Part shown: positions 1-7,968 of the stretch, in pieces
Layout of the letters: each line of letters starts with the position of its first letter
How positions within the stretch are numbered: the first letter of the stretch is position 1
Assembly (NCBI GenBank): GCA_028867595.1
Contig: JAGWGB010000004.1
Span: 39,929 to 103,928, forward strand
Direction: 5' to 3'
Length of the DNA: 64,000 bases
Source of the DNA: Nitrososphaerota archaeon
GTDB lineage: Archaea; Thermoproteota; Nitrososphaeria; Nitrososphaerales; Nitrosopumilaceae
Made by a program: the position numbers and the translations under genes
The notes under the pieces: model-generated
What the model was told of the DNA's origin: nothing
What the model saw: the letters and a program-made list of their open reading frames with translations, nothing else
Databases searched by the model: none

Positions 1-248
1 TCTGATATCAACTGAGCATGTTGCAGCATAGATTCTGCTGTAGGTGGTCCCATTGTGCCAATTGAGATGTTTGCACCATACTTGACTTTTGCATAAAATG
101 CAGCATTGACAGCTATCTCGCTATGTGGACCAAGTATGTTTTTAGTTTCTGCCCGATTAAGCGTACCGTCGGGATTGTAGCTCACATTTCCCTCTGAAAA
201 ATCAGGCTCTAGCTTGACAATCACTGCCACATTTATGGAATTCATCAT
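1..248 (-). CDS. Electron transfer flavoprotein beta subunit-like protein (partial, 3' end outside window)
   Basis: The first 82 codons of a minus-strand gene run off the left edge. The protein starts with a short beta strand (VAVIVKLEPD), has an N-G-T-L-NRAE stretch, a segment IAVNAAFYAKVKYGANIS and then TMGPPTAESML. This order matches the N-terminal nucleotide-binding fold of EtfB/FixA, where the segment before 'MGP' packs on AMP/FAD. EtfB pairs with EtfA to pass electrons from acyl-CoA dehydrogenases or similar donors to the quinone pool. Two adjacent ATG codons (248 and 245) could start it; 248 is used here. The etfA partner would lie left of the window. The family call is good, the electron donor unknown. 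Confidence 0.75.
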   Translation of the reverse strand, partial: MMNSINVAVIVKLEPDFSEGNVSYNPDGTLNRAETKNILGPHSEIAVNAAFYAKVKYGANISIGTMGPPTAESMLQHAQLIS

Positions 249-486
249 TTTCTAAGTATCATGCTTTGATTTTATCTATTATGGTTATTCCCAGCCGCAA
301 AAATAAAATGCCTTTTCACGATTATCATTAATGTTGAAAATTACATTATTGTTACAGGCATGTTGCATTTAGATAGTTCAAGTTAAATAACAGGATGTAA
401 ATTGTGATTGATACCGTGATGTATATTGGATTTTTCAATAGCATGAAAAACATCTTGTATCAAATATGTCGTAAATAGTGGATGGC

Positions 487-783
487 ATGATAAGACAAAA
501 CAAAAATTTTGTTAATCTAAAAATGGTGGTTTTCATTGCAATATATGCATCTCTTATTGCATTTTCTCTTGCATGGTATCATACACTAACAAATATCAAC
601 TGTGATCTGACACAACCAATATCATCAAATTCTGTAAAGGCTGATTCTTCTGAAGGTGCGGCACAGAATTGTAGCGAGCAATTGCACTTTCACTGGATAA
701 AGTTCTACGGAATAAACGGCCTCATATACGGAGCATCATTATTTGCGTTTGTTACAAGCATAAGGAAGAGCAACAAAAGCTAG
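487..783 (+). CDS. Small two-span membrane protein, unknown function
   Basis: About 98 residues with one hydrophobic helix near the N terminus (around residues 13-32) and a second close to the C terminus (around 77-93), followed by a basic tail RKSNKS. The loop between them is polar and holds two cysteines (NCDL and NCSE) about 40 residues apart that could form a disulfide outside the cell. A GTG nine bases upstream (478) is an alternative start. No family recognised. It stands alone between the etfB-like gene and the S16 protease gene. Confidence 0.55.
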   Translation: MIRQNKNFVNLKMVVFIAIYASLIAFSLAWYHTLTNINCDLTQPISSNSVKADSSEGAAQNCSEQLHFHWIKFYGINGLIYGASLFAFVTSIRKSNKS

Positions 784-873
784 ACAAAAATACGCCATAA
801 CACAAAATTATTGAGAATCTGAATAAAATTTATAATTGAGAAAAAGTGATCCTAGCTAAACTGCGGTCTGCAT

Positions 874-1899
874 ATGAAAAAATTCATGATCATTGCAATA
901 TCTATAATCCTGTTTACGGCAGTGTTCTCTCTAGCGTATTCGGTCAAAGTATCAGCACAAGAAACTTCGATACCGAACTGGATAAAAAAAACTGCACAAT
1001 GGTGGTCGCAGAATCAAACAAGCGATTCGGAATTCTTGGCAGCGATTCAATACCTGATTGATAATAACATACTGCATGGCACATCTGTCAAACTGACAAA
1101 TCAGAACATGTCTGACACATCAAACCAAAATGCTCAACTAATGCAAAAGGTAAATGATCTACAGAGTAGATATAATACTCTGCAGTCAAAATACAATTTG
1201 CTATTAGAACAGGTCAAGAGTATATCTCCTCCATCTTTGTCTACAAACGAAAATAATGATTCTATATTTGCCGTAGCAGTAAAGCCTGTTATAGAAAGTG
1301 ATGGATTTTTTGAAACAACAACATATCAAGGATCGATACTCAAAATCAATGTGGAAATTCGAGATGGGTCTGGTCTTGTCTTGATCAACACTGCACTTCC
1401 TGCCGGGGTTGATTTCCAATCATCTGCACGCACTGCTGTAGCAGTAGCGCAAAACGTAACTGGGATGAACCTGTCAAAAAAAGATGTGATATTTTCAATT
1501 AATTCTATAAGCGATCAAGACTTGCAAGCTGTTGATGGCCCTAGTGCAGGAGGTGCCATGACAGTTCTACTGATTTCAGATATGCTTGGCAAACCCATTA
1601 ACAGTCACATATTGATGACAGGTACTATCCAGGCCGATGGCACTATAGGACCCATAGGGGCAGCTTCTGACAAGGCTGATGCAGCAGGCCTATATGGCGC
1701 AAAAATATTTCTTGTACCAAAAGGACAGGCAGTTGTGTCTGTACAGAATTGCACTGAAAGAAATGAAGGACCTATAACCTACCAAACATGCACTATGGAA
1801 CAAAAACCACTCTCCCCTATAACACAGAGCAAATACGGTATGCAAGTAATTGAGGTTGCCACCATTCAGGACGCACTCAAGTACTTTAATTCTCCATGA
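874..1899 (+). CDS. Exported Lon-type (S16) serine protease with W-rich module
   Basis: A signal peptide or membrane anchor (1-29) leads into a tryptophan-rich module (IPNWIKKTAQWWSQ... to about residue 67), a coiled-coil stretch (about 85-116) and a C-terminal S16 peptidase domain (about 130-340). The S16 motif D-G-P-S-A-G-G places the nucleophile at Ser224, and Lys267 sits 43 residues later, the same spacing as the Ser/Lys dyad of Lon. There is no AAA+ ATPase, so unlike Lon or archaeal LonB it must act without ATP-driven unfolding, probably outside the membrane on loose or peptide substrates. ATG at 874 lies about 40 nt below an AT-rich box. The W module recurs in two other proteins of this window. 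Confidence 0.82.
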   Translation: MKKFMIIAISIILFTAVFSLAYSVKVSAQETSIPNWIKKTAQWWSQNQTSDSEFLAAIQYLIDNNILHGTSVKLTNQNMSDTSNQNAQLMQKVNDLQSRYNTLQSKYNLLLEQVKSISPPSLSTNENNDSIFAVAVKPVIESDGFFETTTYQGSILKINVEIRDGSGLVLINTALPAGVDFQSSARTAVAVAQNVTGMNLSKKDVIFSINSISDQDLQAVDGPSAGGAMTVLLISDMLGKPINSHILMTGTIQADGTIGPIGAASDKADAAGLYGAKIFLVPKGQAVVSVQNCTERNEGPITYQTCTMEQKPLSPITQSKYGMQVIEVATIQDALKYFNSP

Positions 1900-2018
1900 T
1901 CTTAGTGCAATCAGTTGCAATCACCGAAATCAAGTTTATCTTTAGGATTGTACTAATTTGATATGACACGATTACAAATCAAAATAAGCAAAGTGATGGC
2001 ATAGTACCTGAACCATTA

Positions 2019-2291
2019 TTGAAAATATTATCTGAAAAAAACGTCATACGTATTTTGCAATCTGCTACCCTACCAAAAAACGCTTCTGAACTAAGCAAAG
2101 AATGTAACGTATCGCTGACAACAGTATACAGACAGGTTAAGAGACTAAATGACAAAAAGTTGCTTATAGTATCAGGTTCTATAGATGATGGCGGGAAAAA
2201 ACATTTTACCTTCAAGAGTAAGAACAGTGTATACTGCAAGTGTGCATGTTCTACTGTAGATCTAACGTCATTTCTACAATCAAAAGAATAA
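2019..2291 (+). CDS. Winged-helix transcriptional regulator (ArsR/HTH-20-like)
   Basis: A 90-residue protein made of one winged helix. The helix pair NASELSKECNVSLTTVYRQV is a clear helix-turn-helix, followed by the wing (KKLLIVSGSIDD...KHFTFKSK). The C terminus has a C-K-C-A-C cluster (residues about 74-78), which might bind a metal or a thiol effector. TTG at 2019 is the only plausible start; the frame is open to a stop at 1959 but offers no ATG. The next gene begins 77 bp downstream and encodes a membrane protein, so the two may form an operon. The closest relative in this window is the regulator at 38393. Confidence 0.65.
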   Translation: MKILSEKNVIRILQSATLPKNASELSKECNVSLTTVYRQVKRLNDKKLLIVSGSIDDGGKKHFTFKSKNSVYCKCACSTVDLTSFLQSKE

Positions 2292-2368
2292 CTGAAAGAC
2301 CAGATTTTTACTGCCTGATTTTTCAGAATAGTTTCTTATTAGGTGGTAATTTTTGTAAATGCAACTTG

Positions 2369-2938
2369 GTGCGATTGCGTACTCTTCGAGGTCTTATAAC
2401 TGCCTCTGTTGGCGTGGCTTTGCTCATCGTCGGTGCAAGCATATTTGACAGTGCATATGATGTGGTTGAATCTGTGATGGACAAAAAACAATACCTCTTT
2501 GAAGACAAACTGATACCACAAGGACAAACCGTAAATTCATCAATTACTTGGGACCAACTTGATACTCATAGTATTCTGATAGTCAATGTTACTCCAATAT
2601 ACAATCAGGTAAAATTGCAAGTAACTGAGCCAAACAGCGGCACATTTGAAAAAGAAAGCAACAATGGTTTTGTATATCACATAATAGGTAAAAGTACACA
2701 AAACCAAGGAAATTATTATTTTGATGTGTTTAATTTAGGAACTGAACCAGTTCACGTCAACGTAGTTTTAGGGGAAGACCCGTATCTTAGTGGAAAGTGC
2801 AACACTGACAACCAAACTGCTTGCTATGCAATTCCTGCTACTATTGGTATCGTTATAGCAGGCATGCTTGCTTTGATAATAGGCTCCGCAGTTGCCGTAA
2901 ATGATTTGAGAAAGAAGAAAAAACAACAGCCTACATGA
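2369..2938 (+). CDS. Membrane-anchored exported protein, unknown function
   Basis: About 189 residues: an N-terminal hydrophobic helix (LITASVGVALLIVGASIF), an extracellular beta-rich domain of about 120 residues and a C-terminal helix (IPATIGIVIAGMLALIIGSA) ending in a basic tail RKKKKQQPT. The outer domain has two cysteines (GKCN, TACYA) close to the second helix. The open frame extends further upstream but that part overlaps the preceding regulator and is not protein-like, so GTG 2369 (or TTG 2366) is taken as the start. Such two-anchor proteins are common in thaumarchaeal envelopes; no function known to me. Confidence 0.55.
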   Translation: MRLRTLRGLITASVGVALLIVGASIFDSAYDVVESVMDKKQYLFEDKLIPQGQTVNSSITWDQLDTHSILIVNVTPIYNQVKLQVTEPNSGTFEKESNNGFVYHIIGKSTQNQGNYYFDVFNLGTEPVHVNVVLGEDPYLSGKCNTDNQTACYAIPATIGIVIAGMLALIIGSAVAVNDLRKKKKQQPT

Positions 2939-2956
2939 TCTTCAAAAGTAAAAATG

Positions 2957-3835
2957 TCACACCTTGATGATGCCATTGCTGATGAGATACTGTATCCCTT
3001 TCACAAAGTCATCGTCTGATATTACACCATTTGCCCACCATCCGGCCGAATTTTTTATCCATGCCGGAATTTGCTGTGATTGGCCAGTGCCGCTGGTGTG
3101 TGGAACCACAATGATTCCCTTTTCTATTAGATACTTGATACCATTTACAAAATTCTGGTCATCGATTGTACCTTCTGACCACCATTTGGCGTTATTTTTC
3201 ACCCATGGAGGTATGTGCACATCGGTAGGCATGGCACCCACGTAAAATGTATAGGCTGATCCTTCAAACTCTACGGCATTTTGTTCAAGACCATTACGGG
3301 ATGAAACCATGACAAGAAAATACTGCCTACCATCATTTAGCCAAAAAGAAAATTCTTCTATGACCGGGCTGGTCTGTGAAGTGTCATTTCTTGAAACCAA
3401 GGCCTGAATCACAAATCCATCTGAAAACCTCTGGATATTTTTTTGGTATATGGTAAATTTTGAACTGTCAAACAACTTTGAAATAGACAGATCTAGAATT
3501 TGAGAGTCTGGCATCAAAAATACCATGTCTGATATGGGTTTGCCTTGATAATAATAAATTGCAAAGGTTGCAGGTCTGTCTGGATTCTCATTTGCAAACT
3601 CGACTAGTGAACTATCAGAACTGTTGCCCTGACTTGTGGGAATCCATCCTTGCGGAGGCGTAATGGAAAAGTTGTATGCTTGATTGCTGTACGTGTTTGT
3701 CTTTGTGTTTGCAGGATTGAACATTGGTACCTGAGAGCCACTAGTTTGTATTGTCATGTTATCATCGGCCCATGCATACCCAGTTAAGAAAGTAAGAGTC
3801 AAACCAAGCAGAACAGAATAAAAAACTAATTTCAA
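2957..3835 (-). CDS. Secreted PsbP-like protein with two W-rich modules
   Basis: A signal peptide (ends near YAWADD) precedes a domain of about 170 residues starting YNFSITPPQGWIP, with FANENPDRPATFAIYYY and a long central helix region; this resembles the PsbP/YcnI-like alpha-beta sandwich found in archaeal surface proteins. The last 85 residues hold two tandem W modules (PPWVKNNAKWWSEGTIDDQNF and IPAWIKNSAGWWANGVISDD), each about 33 residues and each ending in G-I-x-Y-L-I-x-x-G-I-I. The same module is in the S16 protease at 874. The modules may serve cell-surface attachment or protein-protein contact (inference). Convergent with the membrane protein gene at 2369. Confidence 0.7.
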   Translation of the reverse strand: MKLVFYSVLLGLTLTFLTGYAWADDNMTIQTSGSQVPMFNPANTKTNTYSNQAYNFSITPPQGWIPTSQGNSSDSSLVEFANENPDRPATFAIYYYQGKPISDMVFLMPDSQILDLSISKLFDSSKFTIYQKNIQRFSDGFVIQALVSRNDTSQTSPVIEEFSFWLNDGRQYFLVMVSSRNGLEQNAVEFEGSAYTFYVGAMPTDVHIPPWVKNNAKWWSEGTIDDQNFVNGIKYLIEKGIIVVPHTSGTGQSQQIPAWIKNSAGWWANGVISDDDFVKGIQYLISNGIIKV

Positions 3836-3985
3836 TTAAAATTCCTCTCAAAATCTGATATAAGAATCATGCATTGGCTTGCCCAGTTGAAACAAAATAA
3901 TGATCTTCCTGTATTACTCTGTCCCAATTACCTTTCATTAAAAGATTTGAACATATTTTTATTCTATCTTGTCTGAATATGCCTT

Positions 3986-5197
3986 GTGATAAAGTACGCA
4001 TTGTTGTTTTTGCTTTTTATTCCAATGCAAGCTCTTGCATTTACAACTGGGCAGAACGCTACGCTGGTTATAGGACACAGCGATTTTGATACGGGAGGAA
4101 CAATACATGATACGCCATCTGCAAGCACTCTCTATCTTCCTGAAGGAATTGCTTTTGACAAGGCAGGAAATCTATGGGTTGTAGATACTGGCTTTAATCG
4201 TATATTGATGTTTTCTTCTCCATTCACAAATGACAAAAATGCGGAACTTGTAATTGGACAAGACAACTTTACATCAACTGGTGCTGCTCTGTCTCCAACT
4301 GGGCTTGACCAGCCATATGGTATGGCATTTGATAACGACGGAAACATGTGGGTTGCCGATACTAATAACAACCGCATAGTAGAATACAAGGAACCTTTTG
4401 TGACAGGCGAAGCGGCATCAATTGTTATAGGCTCTCCAAGTTTTGATAAAGGAATGTATCCAACAACTGCAAGTTCGCTTGCAGCTCCATATGGCCTTGC
4501 CTTTGACAAGGCAGGAAACCTCTGGGCTGTGGATTATTATGATAACAGGATATTGGAATACATGCCACCGTTCAAAAACGAAATGAATGCATCGCTTGTA
4601 ATAGGTCAGCCTGATTTTACAAGTAATTCTGATGGTTCCACAAAAGATAGGACAAATCTGCCAAGCTCTATTGCATTTGACGGCAGTGGAAACTTGTGGG
4701 TGACTGATAGCTTGAACAATAGAGCACTAGAGTTTGCCCAACCGCTTTCTACTGATGAGCAAGCATCGATGGTAATAGGACAAAAAGACTTTACATCAAA
4801 CAATGCTGGAATTGCGAACGATTCTTTGAATACTCCATATGGGATAATATTTGATAAATCTGGGAATCTCTGGATAACTGACGGAAACAACGCTCGTGTC
4901 TTGGAATATGATATGCCATTTAGTAACGGGATGAGTGCGTCTACTGTTCTAGGTCAGACAGACTTTGAAGGTATGCACGAGGGAACATCCTCAAACATGT
5001 TGGCAGAACCTTACGACGTAAAAATAGATGACAAGGGAAACCTCTGGGTTGCCGATACTGACAATAATCGTGTACTAGAGTTTTCTTCCGCTAGCACAGT
5101 TCCAGAGTTTGGTCCTCTTGCGTTGGCAATGCTTGCGGTGTCTGTTACAATCTTGGTTATGTTGACTAGATCAAAACTGACTTTATTAAGACTGTAG
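3986..5197 (+). CDS. NHL-repeat beta-propeller surface protein with PEFG-CTERM anchor
   Basis: A signal peptide (IKYALLFLLFIPMQALAF) is followed by six NHL-type repeats, each with a G-N-L/M-W-V-x-D-x-x-N-N-R blade signature and a spacer containing V-I-G-Q-x-D-F. Six blades make one closed propeller. The end VPEFGPLALAMLAV... then a hydrophobic span and the basic tail TRSKLTLLRL is a PEFG-CTERM sorting signal, an archaeosortase-type anchor seen in thaumarchaea. GTG 3986 lies about 27 nt below an A/T box (around 3951-3963), so the mRNA is probably leaderless. NHL propellers usually bind ligands or proteins; a catalytic role is not visible. Confidence 0.85.
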   Translation: MIKYALLFLLFIPMQALAFTTGQNATLVIGHSDFDTGGTIHDTPSASTLYLPEGIAFDKAGNLWVVDTGFNRILMFSSPFTNDKNAELVIGQDNFTSTGAALSPTGLDQPYGMAFDNDGNMWVADTNNNRIVEYKEPFVTGEAASIVIGSPSFDKGMYPTTASSLAAPYGLAFDKAGNLWAVDYYDNRILEYMPPFKNEMNASLVIGQPDFTSNSDGSTKDRTNLPSSIAFDGSGNLWVTDSLNNRALEFAQPLSTDEQASMVIGQKDFTSNNAGIANDSLNTPYGIIFDKSGNLWITDGNNARVLEYDMPFSNGMSASTVLGQTDFEGMHEGTSSNMLAEPYDVKIDDKGNLWVADTDNNRVLEFSSASTVPEFGPLALAMLAVSVTILVMLTRSKLTLLRL

Positions 5198-5206
5198 CAG
5201 AATGTG

Positions 5207-5224
5207 ATTGCAATTAATTGCAAT
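5207..5224. promoter_or_regulatory. Perfect 18-bp palindrome upstream of a candidate sRNA
   Basis: ATTGCAATTAATTGCAAT is its own reverse complement. It lies just after the stop of the NHL gene and about 11 bp upstream of the TATA-like box (5236-5246) of the structured RNA candidate. It could be an operator for that RNA or part of a 3' processing signal. It has no GC-rich stem or T run of a terminator. Confidence 0.4.
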
Positions 5225-5264
5225 TTAATGCTGTCGTTTTAATAACAAACGACTATCATCTGCA

Positions 5265-5341
5265 CGTAGAAGCTGTAGGGTCAAGCCTGGAGACATAACA
5301 ACCCCATCCCTTCAGGCCATCCTGCAGTTTCATTTCTTGTT
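5265..5341 (+). ncRNA. Candidate structured small RNA
   Basis: Two nested stems are visible: an outer 10-bp stem 5270-5279 / 5321-5330 (one G-U pair) and an inner 8-bp stem 5285-5292 / 5310-5317 (one G-U pair), separated by an internal loop (GTCAA against CAT) and closed by a 17-nt loop rich in A and C. A TATA-like box TTTTAATAAC (5237-5246) lies about 26 nt upstream of the expected start, and a T-rich stretch follows the outer stem. There is no open reading frame here. It has no C/D or H/ACA boxes that I can see and is not a tRNA or 5S RNA. It could also act as the 3' structure of the convergent gene at 5367. Confidence 0.5.
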
Positions 5342-5366
5342 AACTAAAAACTTATTTTGAATGGAA

Positions 5367-5897
5367 CTAAGCCTTGCGTGATCTTATGAACTTGGCAAGA
5401 TGTGCAATGCCAATAAATGGCCAAGCTAGTACCATGAAAACAAAGATCCATCCTACGACCATACTCACACCAAAAATGTTTGCAATTGTATTGAGTGGAA
5501 ACAAGTATTGGCTTGTATCCTGAGGAAGATGCGGTCCAAGTATCAACATGAGAGAATTTTGAAATGCATGCCACCCAAAAAATGCAGTTACAAAGAAAAA
5601 TACTGCCTTTTTTCCTATGTATTTTTCAAATCCTCTCTTTTCTAGTCTTCCAAGCCGTTCGTCTAATGTCTTTATCTCACCTTGTAAAGAGTTGATTGCT
5701 TGCTCTGCATGCCTTTGTATTGATTCTGTGTCCTGAGGACCAAGATATAGTGGAATAATGCTCTCAAGATATTTTTGGTCTGAAAGAGGTAGGGCTTTGC
5801 CGCTTGTTAGCATCCCAAGTATGTATTCTAGCCTTCCCCTGTCTCCTTTGCCTGACAAAATAATCTGTTGAATGGAACTTATCACGTTCTCTGACAA
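5367..5897 (-). CDS. Membrane protein with coiled-coil N half, unknown function
   Basis: 176 residues. The first 95 are soluble and helical, with a heptad-like stretch (TESIQRHAEQAINSLQGEIK to RLGRLEKRG). Then come two to three membrane helices (around 100-118 and 135-165), ending in a basic tail FIRSRKA. The layout suggests a cytoplasmic oligomerising domain tied to the membrane. The family is not one I can name, and the neighbours (small helical proteins on the same strand) give no pathway. Confidence 0.6.
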   Translation of the reverse strand: MSENVISSIQQIILSGKGDRGRLEYILGMLTSGKALPLSDQKYLESIIPLYLGPQDTESIQRHAEQAINSLQGEIKTLDERLGRLEKRGFEKYIGKKAVFFFVTAFFGWHAFQNSLMLILGPHLPQDTSQYLFPLNTIANIFGVSMVVGWIFVFMVLAWPFIGIAHLAKFIRSRKA

Positions 5898-5938
5898 TAG
5901 TTGATTGCCATCTTAACCCAGATAAAAGCGATGAGATG

Positions 5939-6085
5939 TTATTGCAAAGACCTGAACTTTTTGATTGCCTCTCTTGCCATTTCCTCTTGGGCATCCTTTG
6001 ATATCTTGGTAGGATCGTCTGAGGCCAAAGCCTTGTTGTACTCATCTTCTGTGTTTGATTTCATCTTCTTTTTTTCTTCTGACAT
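5939..6085 (-). CDS. Small charged helical protein
   Basis: 48 residues starting MSEEKKKMKS and ending AREAIKKFRSLQ, almost wholly charged and helical. The frame stays open to an ATG at 6133, but the extra 16 residues are less protein-like, so 6085 is preferred. It lies 42 bp after the upstream gene on its 5' side is counted from 6133 and reads in the same direction as the genes at 6147 and 6695. Function unknown. Confidence 0.45.
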   Translation of the reverse strand: MSEEKKKMKSNTEDEYNKALASDDPTKISKDAQEEMAREAIKKFRSLQ

Positions 6086-6146
6086 TGGCAATAATTGGAA
6101 TCTTGTATTGATATTTCTTACTAAACCAATCATACGTGATTTGAAA

Positions 6147-6695
6147 CTACAAAATTATTGGCCTTTGGCCATATGACGAACTTGTCTCATTTATGCTGTC
6201 TATGATATTTTGAATTCCGGGGTATTGTAGTTTGGCCTTGGATATATCTTGCTTCATTATGCTAAGGTAATACATCTCTTTTTTTACTTGCTTTGTTCTC
6301 TTGGTCTTTGACAGCATGGCGTTCTTCAAATCTTTGAGAGATGTAGACATGTCACAGAGTTTGATGAGTTTGGCCTCTAGTGGGGACTCCTTTAACTGTT
6401 TGACGTATTGCCTGTCTATCTGATCTTTTGCAATGCTGGTATCTCTTGATAACGCAAGGACAATAACTGATATTCTGCTGCCAAACCTCTTGTCAATCTC
6501 GTTAAAGGTCGAAATGGAATCGTCAATCATTGCATACAGCCAAGCTGCTGCAAGAACCTCACTGTCTGCAATTCCAAGACTTTTGAGCCTTGTCACAACT
6601 CCTCTCAAATGGTCCAAGTGCAAAATACCGTCTTTTCTTTTTGTACTTGCATATTTTTCTTTAGCAAATAACTCTGCAGATTCTGCTATTTGCAT
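6147..6695 (-). CDS. HD-superfamily (RelA/SpoT hydrolase-like) protein with degenerate active site
   Basis: 182 helical residues that align by eye with the HD hydrolase half of RelA/SpoT and MESH1: a first His motif (LHLDHLRGVVTRLKSLG), the second motif region (AAAWLYAMIDDSISTFNEID), then RFGSRISVIVLALSRD and LIKLCDMSTSLKDL in place of the usual K-L-A-D-R-x-x-N-L. In active enzymes the second motif reads H-D-x-x-E-D; here it is Y-A-M-I-D-D, so two metal ligands are missing. It may bind nucleotides without cleaving them, or bind another partner. Its ATG shares one base with the stop of the gene at 6695, so they are co-translated. Confidence 0.6.
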   Translation of the reverse strand: MQIAESAELFAKEKYASTKRKDGILHLDHLRGVVTRLKSLGIADSEVLAAAWLYAMIDDSISTFNEIDKRFGSRISVIVLALSRDTSIAKDQIDRQYVKQLKESPLEAKLIKLCDMSTSLKDLKNAMLSKTKRTKQVKKEMYYLSIMKQDISKAKLQYPGIQNIIDSINETSSSYGQRPIIL

Positions 6696-6952
6696 TATTC
6701 TTCTGCCTTTTCAAGTTCTTGACAAAGTTTTTTGTAATCATCTAATAAAACTCTGAAAGAGGATAATGCTGTATTGACAGTTTTTTGAGCAAGCTCAAAA
6801 CGCATGGTTTTTTCTACCAGATAAGATGGATCTTTTGGATCTAGGCCTGTTTCTTCCCAAATTGTTTGTACTTCGTCTATTAGTTTTTGAAGGCGCGCCT
6901 CATCTTTGTCTATCTTTTCCTTTAATTGCTTTACTGCCATGGTCTCTGCCAA
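6695..6952 (-). CDS. Small coiled-coil protein, operon partner of the HD-like protein
   Basis: 85 residues, almost all helical, with two heptad-rich segments (VKQLKEKIDKDEARLQKLID and TALSSFRVLLDDYKKLCQEL) split by a loop GLDPKDPSY. It resembles a helical hairpin adaptor. A TATA-like box (RC of 6976-6988) sits about 27 nt above TTG 6952, which would make the transcript leaderless; ATG 6940 is the alternative start. Stop and next start overlap (TAATG). Function unknown. Confidence 0.6.
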   Translation of the reverse strand: MAETMAVKQLKEKIDKDEARLQKLIDEVQTIWEETGLDPKDPSYLVEKTMRFELAQKTVNTALSSFRVLLDDYKKLCQELEKAEE

Positions 6953-7117
6953 GCCTTTCAGTATGAATTTGGAAGAGCGATATAATAACCTCGACTAGAT
7001 AATTTTTTAAAACTTGAGAATACCTGCTCCGAAATTTACTGAATCTGGAACCGGGGCATTCTTTTTCTCTAGTCGGTTACCAGCAAAGGAAAAATACAAG
7101 TCAATGTCACACCTGTT

Positions 7118-7621
7118 GTGCACTTGCGACCGTATGCAATCTTGGCTGTACTAGTTCTTTCCCTTGCAAGCGTGCCGTCATTTGCCCAACTAACCAATAG
7201 TTATACTGTGAAAAATCCTCAAGGAGGACAATCTTATACAATCAATTATACGCTAACAGGTGCAACAATTAGTGATGTCCAAGTCAATACCCATGACACC
7301 TCGCTTGTAATACTGATAAATTCCACAAGTGATGGAAATTTGGTCGTTGATATGCCACGAAGCCTAATTGATGCCAAGGCAGGCGCAAACGACGATAATT
7401 TCATAGTGCTTGTGGATGATACCTATACTAGCTTTCATGAGACAAAGACTGGTACTGACAGAACACTTTCCATTGCATTTAATGGCGGAACAGAAAGAAT
7501 TGAGATAATAGGCACGCAGGTACTTCCAGAATTTGGTTCAGTATCTGTTGCCATTTTAGCCATGTCTGTTGTATCGATTGTTGTAATCTCTGCCAGATCT
7601 AGATTCAAGTTTGGTTTCTAG
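7118..7621 (+). CDS. Secreted protein with PEFG-CTERM anchor
   Basis: A signal peptide (YAILAVLVLSLASVPSFA) is followed by a single beta-sandwich-like domain of about 105 residues with repeated Y-T-I/T strands, then LPEFGSVSVAILAM, a hydrophobic span and the basic end SARSRFKFGF. This tail is a PEFG-CTERM sorting signal. GTG 7118 is taken as start; TTG 7124 is possible. The mature domain is all beta and has no cysteines. Likely a surface or S-layer-associated protein of unknown ligand. Confidence 0.7.
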   Translation: MHLRPYAILAVLVLSLASVPSFAQLTNSYTVKNPQGGQSYTINYTLTGATISDVQVNTHDTSLVILINSTSDGNLVVDMPRSLIDAKAGANDDNFIVLVDDTYTSFHETKTGTDRTLSIAFNGGTERIEIIGTQVLPEFGSVSVAILAMSVVSIVVISARSRFKFGF

Positions 7622-7635
7622 TTGAACTGTAACAT

Positions 7636-7884
7636 CTAGCTAAACCCTGCTCCAAACTCGTCACCGTGTTGAAGTGGATCTATCGAATCAGCGTTTTTTA
7701 GTTTTAGATACAAAAATGCTTCATTGATTAGCTGTGCTGCAGGCTCGCCTGTTAGGTTAAAATGCGTTTTTGCAAAATTATAGTATTTTTGCAATTTTGC
7801 ACTATCTTGCTCGTCAAGTGATATCCTGTCTTCTGCAATCAATGTAGCAATTTTTTCAATTTGAGAATTGTATTCTTCACTCAA
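7636..7884 (-). CDS. Small helical protein, unknown function
   Basis: 82 residues, helical and acidic, starting MSEEYNSQIEKIATLIAEDR. The pattern of alternating hydrophobics suggests a three-helix bundle. It ends 14 bp from the convergent PEFG protein gene. I recognise no family. Confidence 0.5.
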   Translation of the reverse strand: MSEEYNSQIEKIATLIAEDRISLDEQDSAKLQKYYNFAKTHFNLTGEPAAQLINEAFLYLKLKNADSIDPLQHGDEFGAGFS

Positions 7885-7968
7885 TATTTTATGACATTCA
7901 AACTGGCTTTTAAGTGATTGTAAAAATATTTTGCAAATATAACTTGGACACTCTGCATTAGTTGTACA

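Noticed and set aside
2240..2368. N-terminal extension of the membrane protein to 2240
   Set aside because: It overlaps the wHTH gene in another frame and is rich in Cys and Phe without a signal-peptide pattern.
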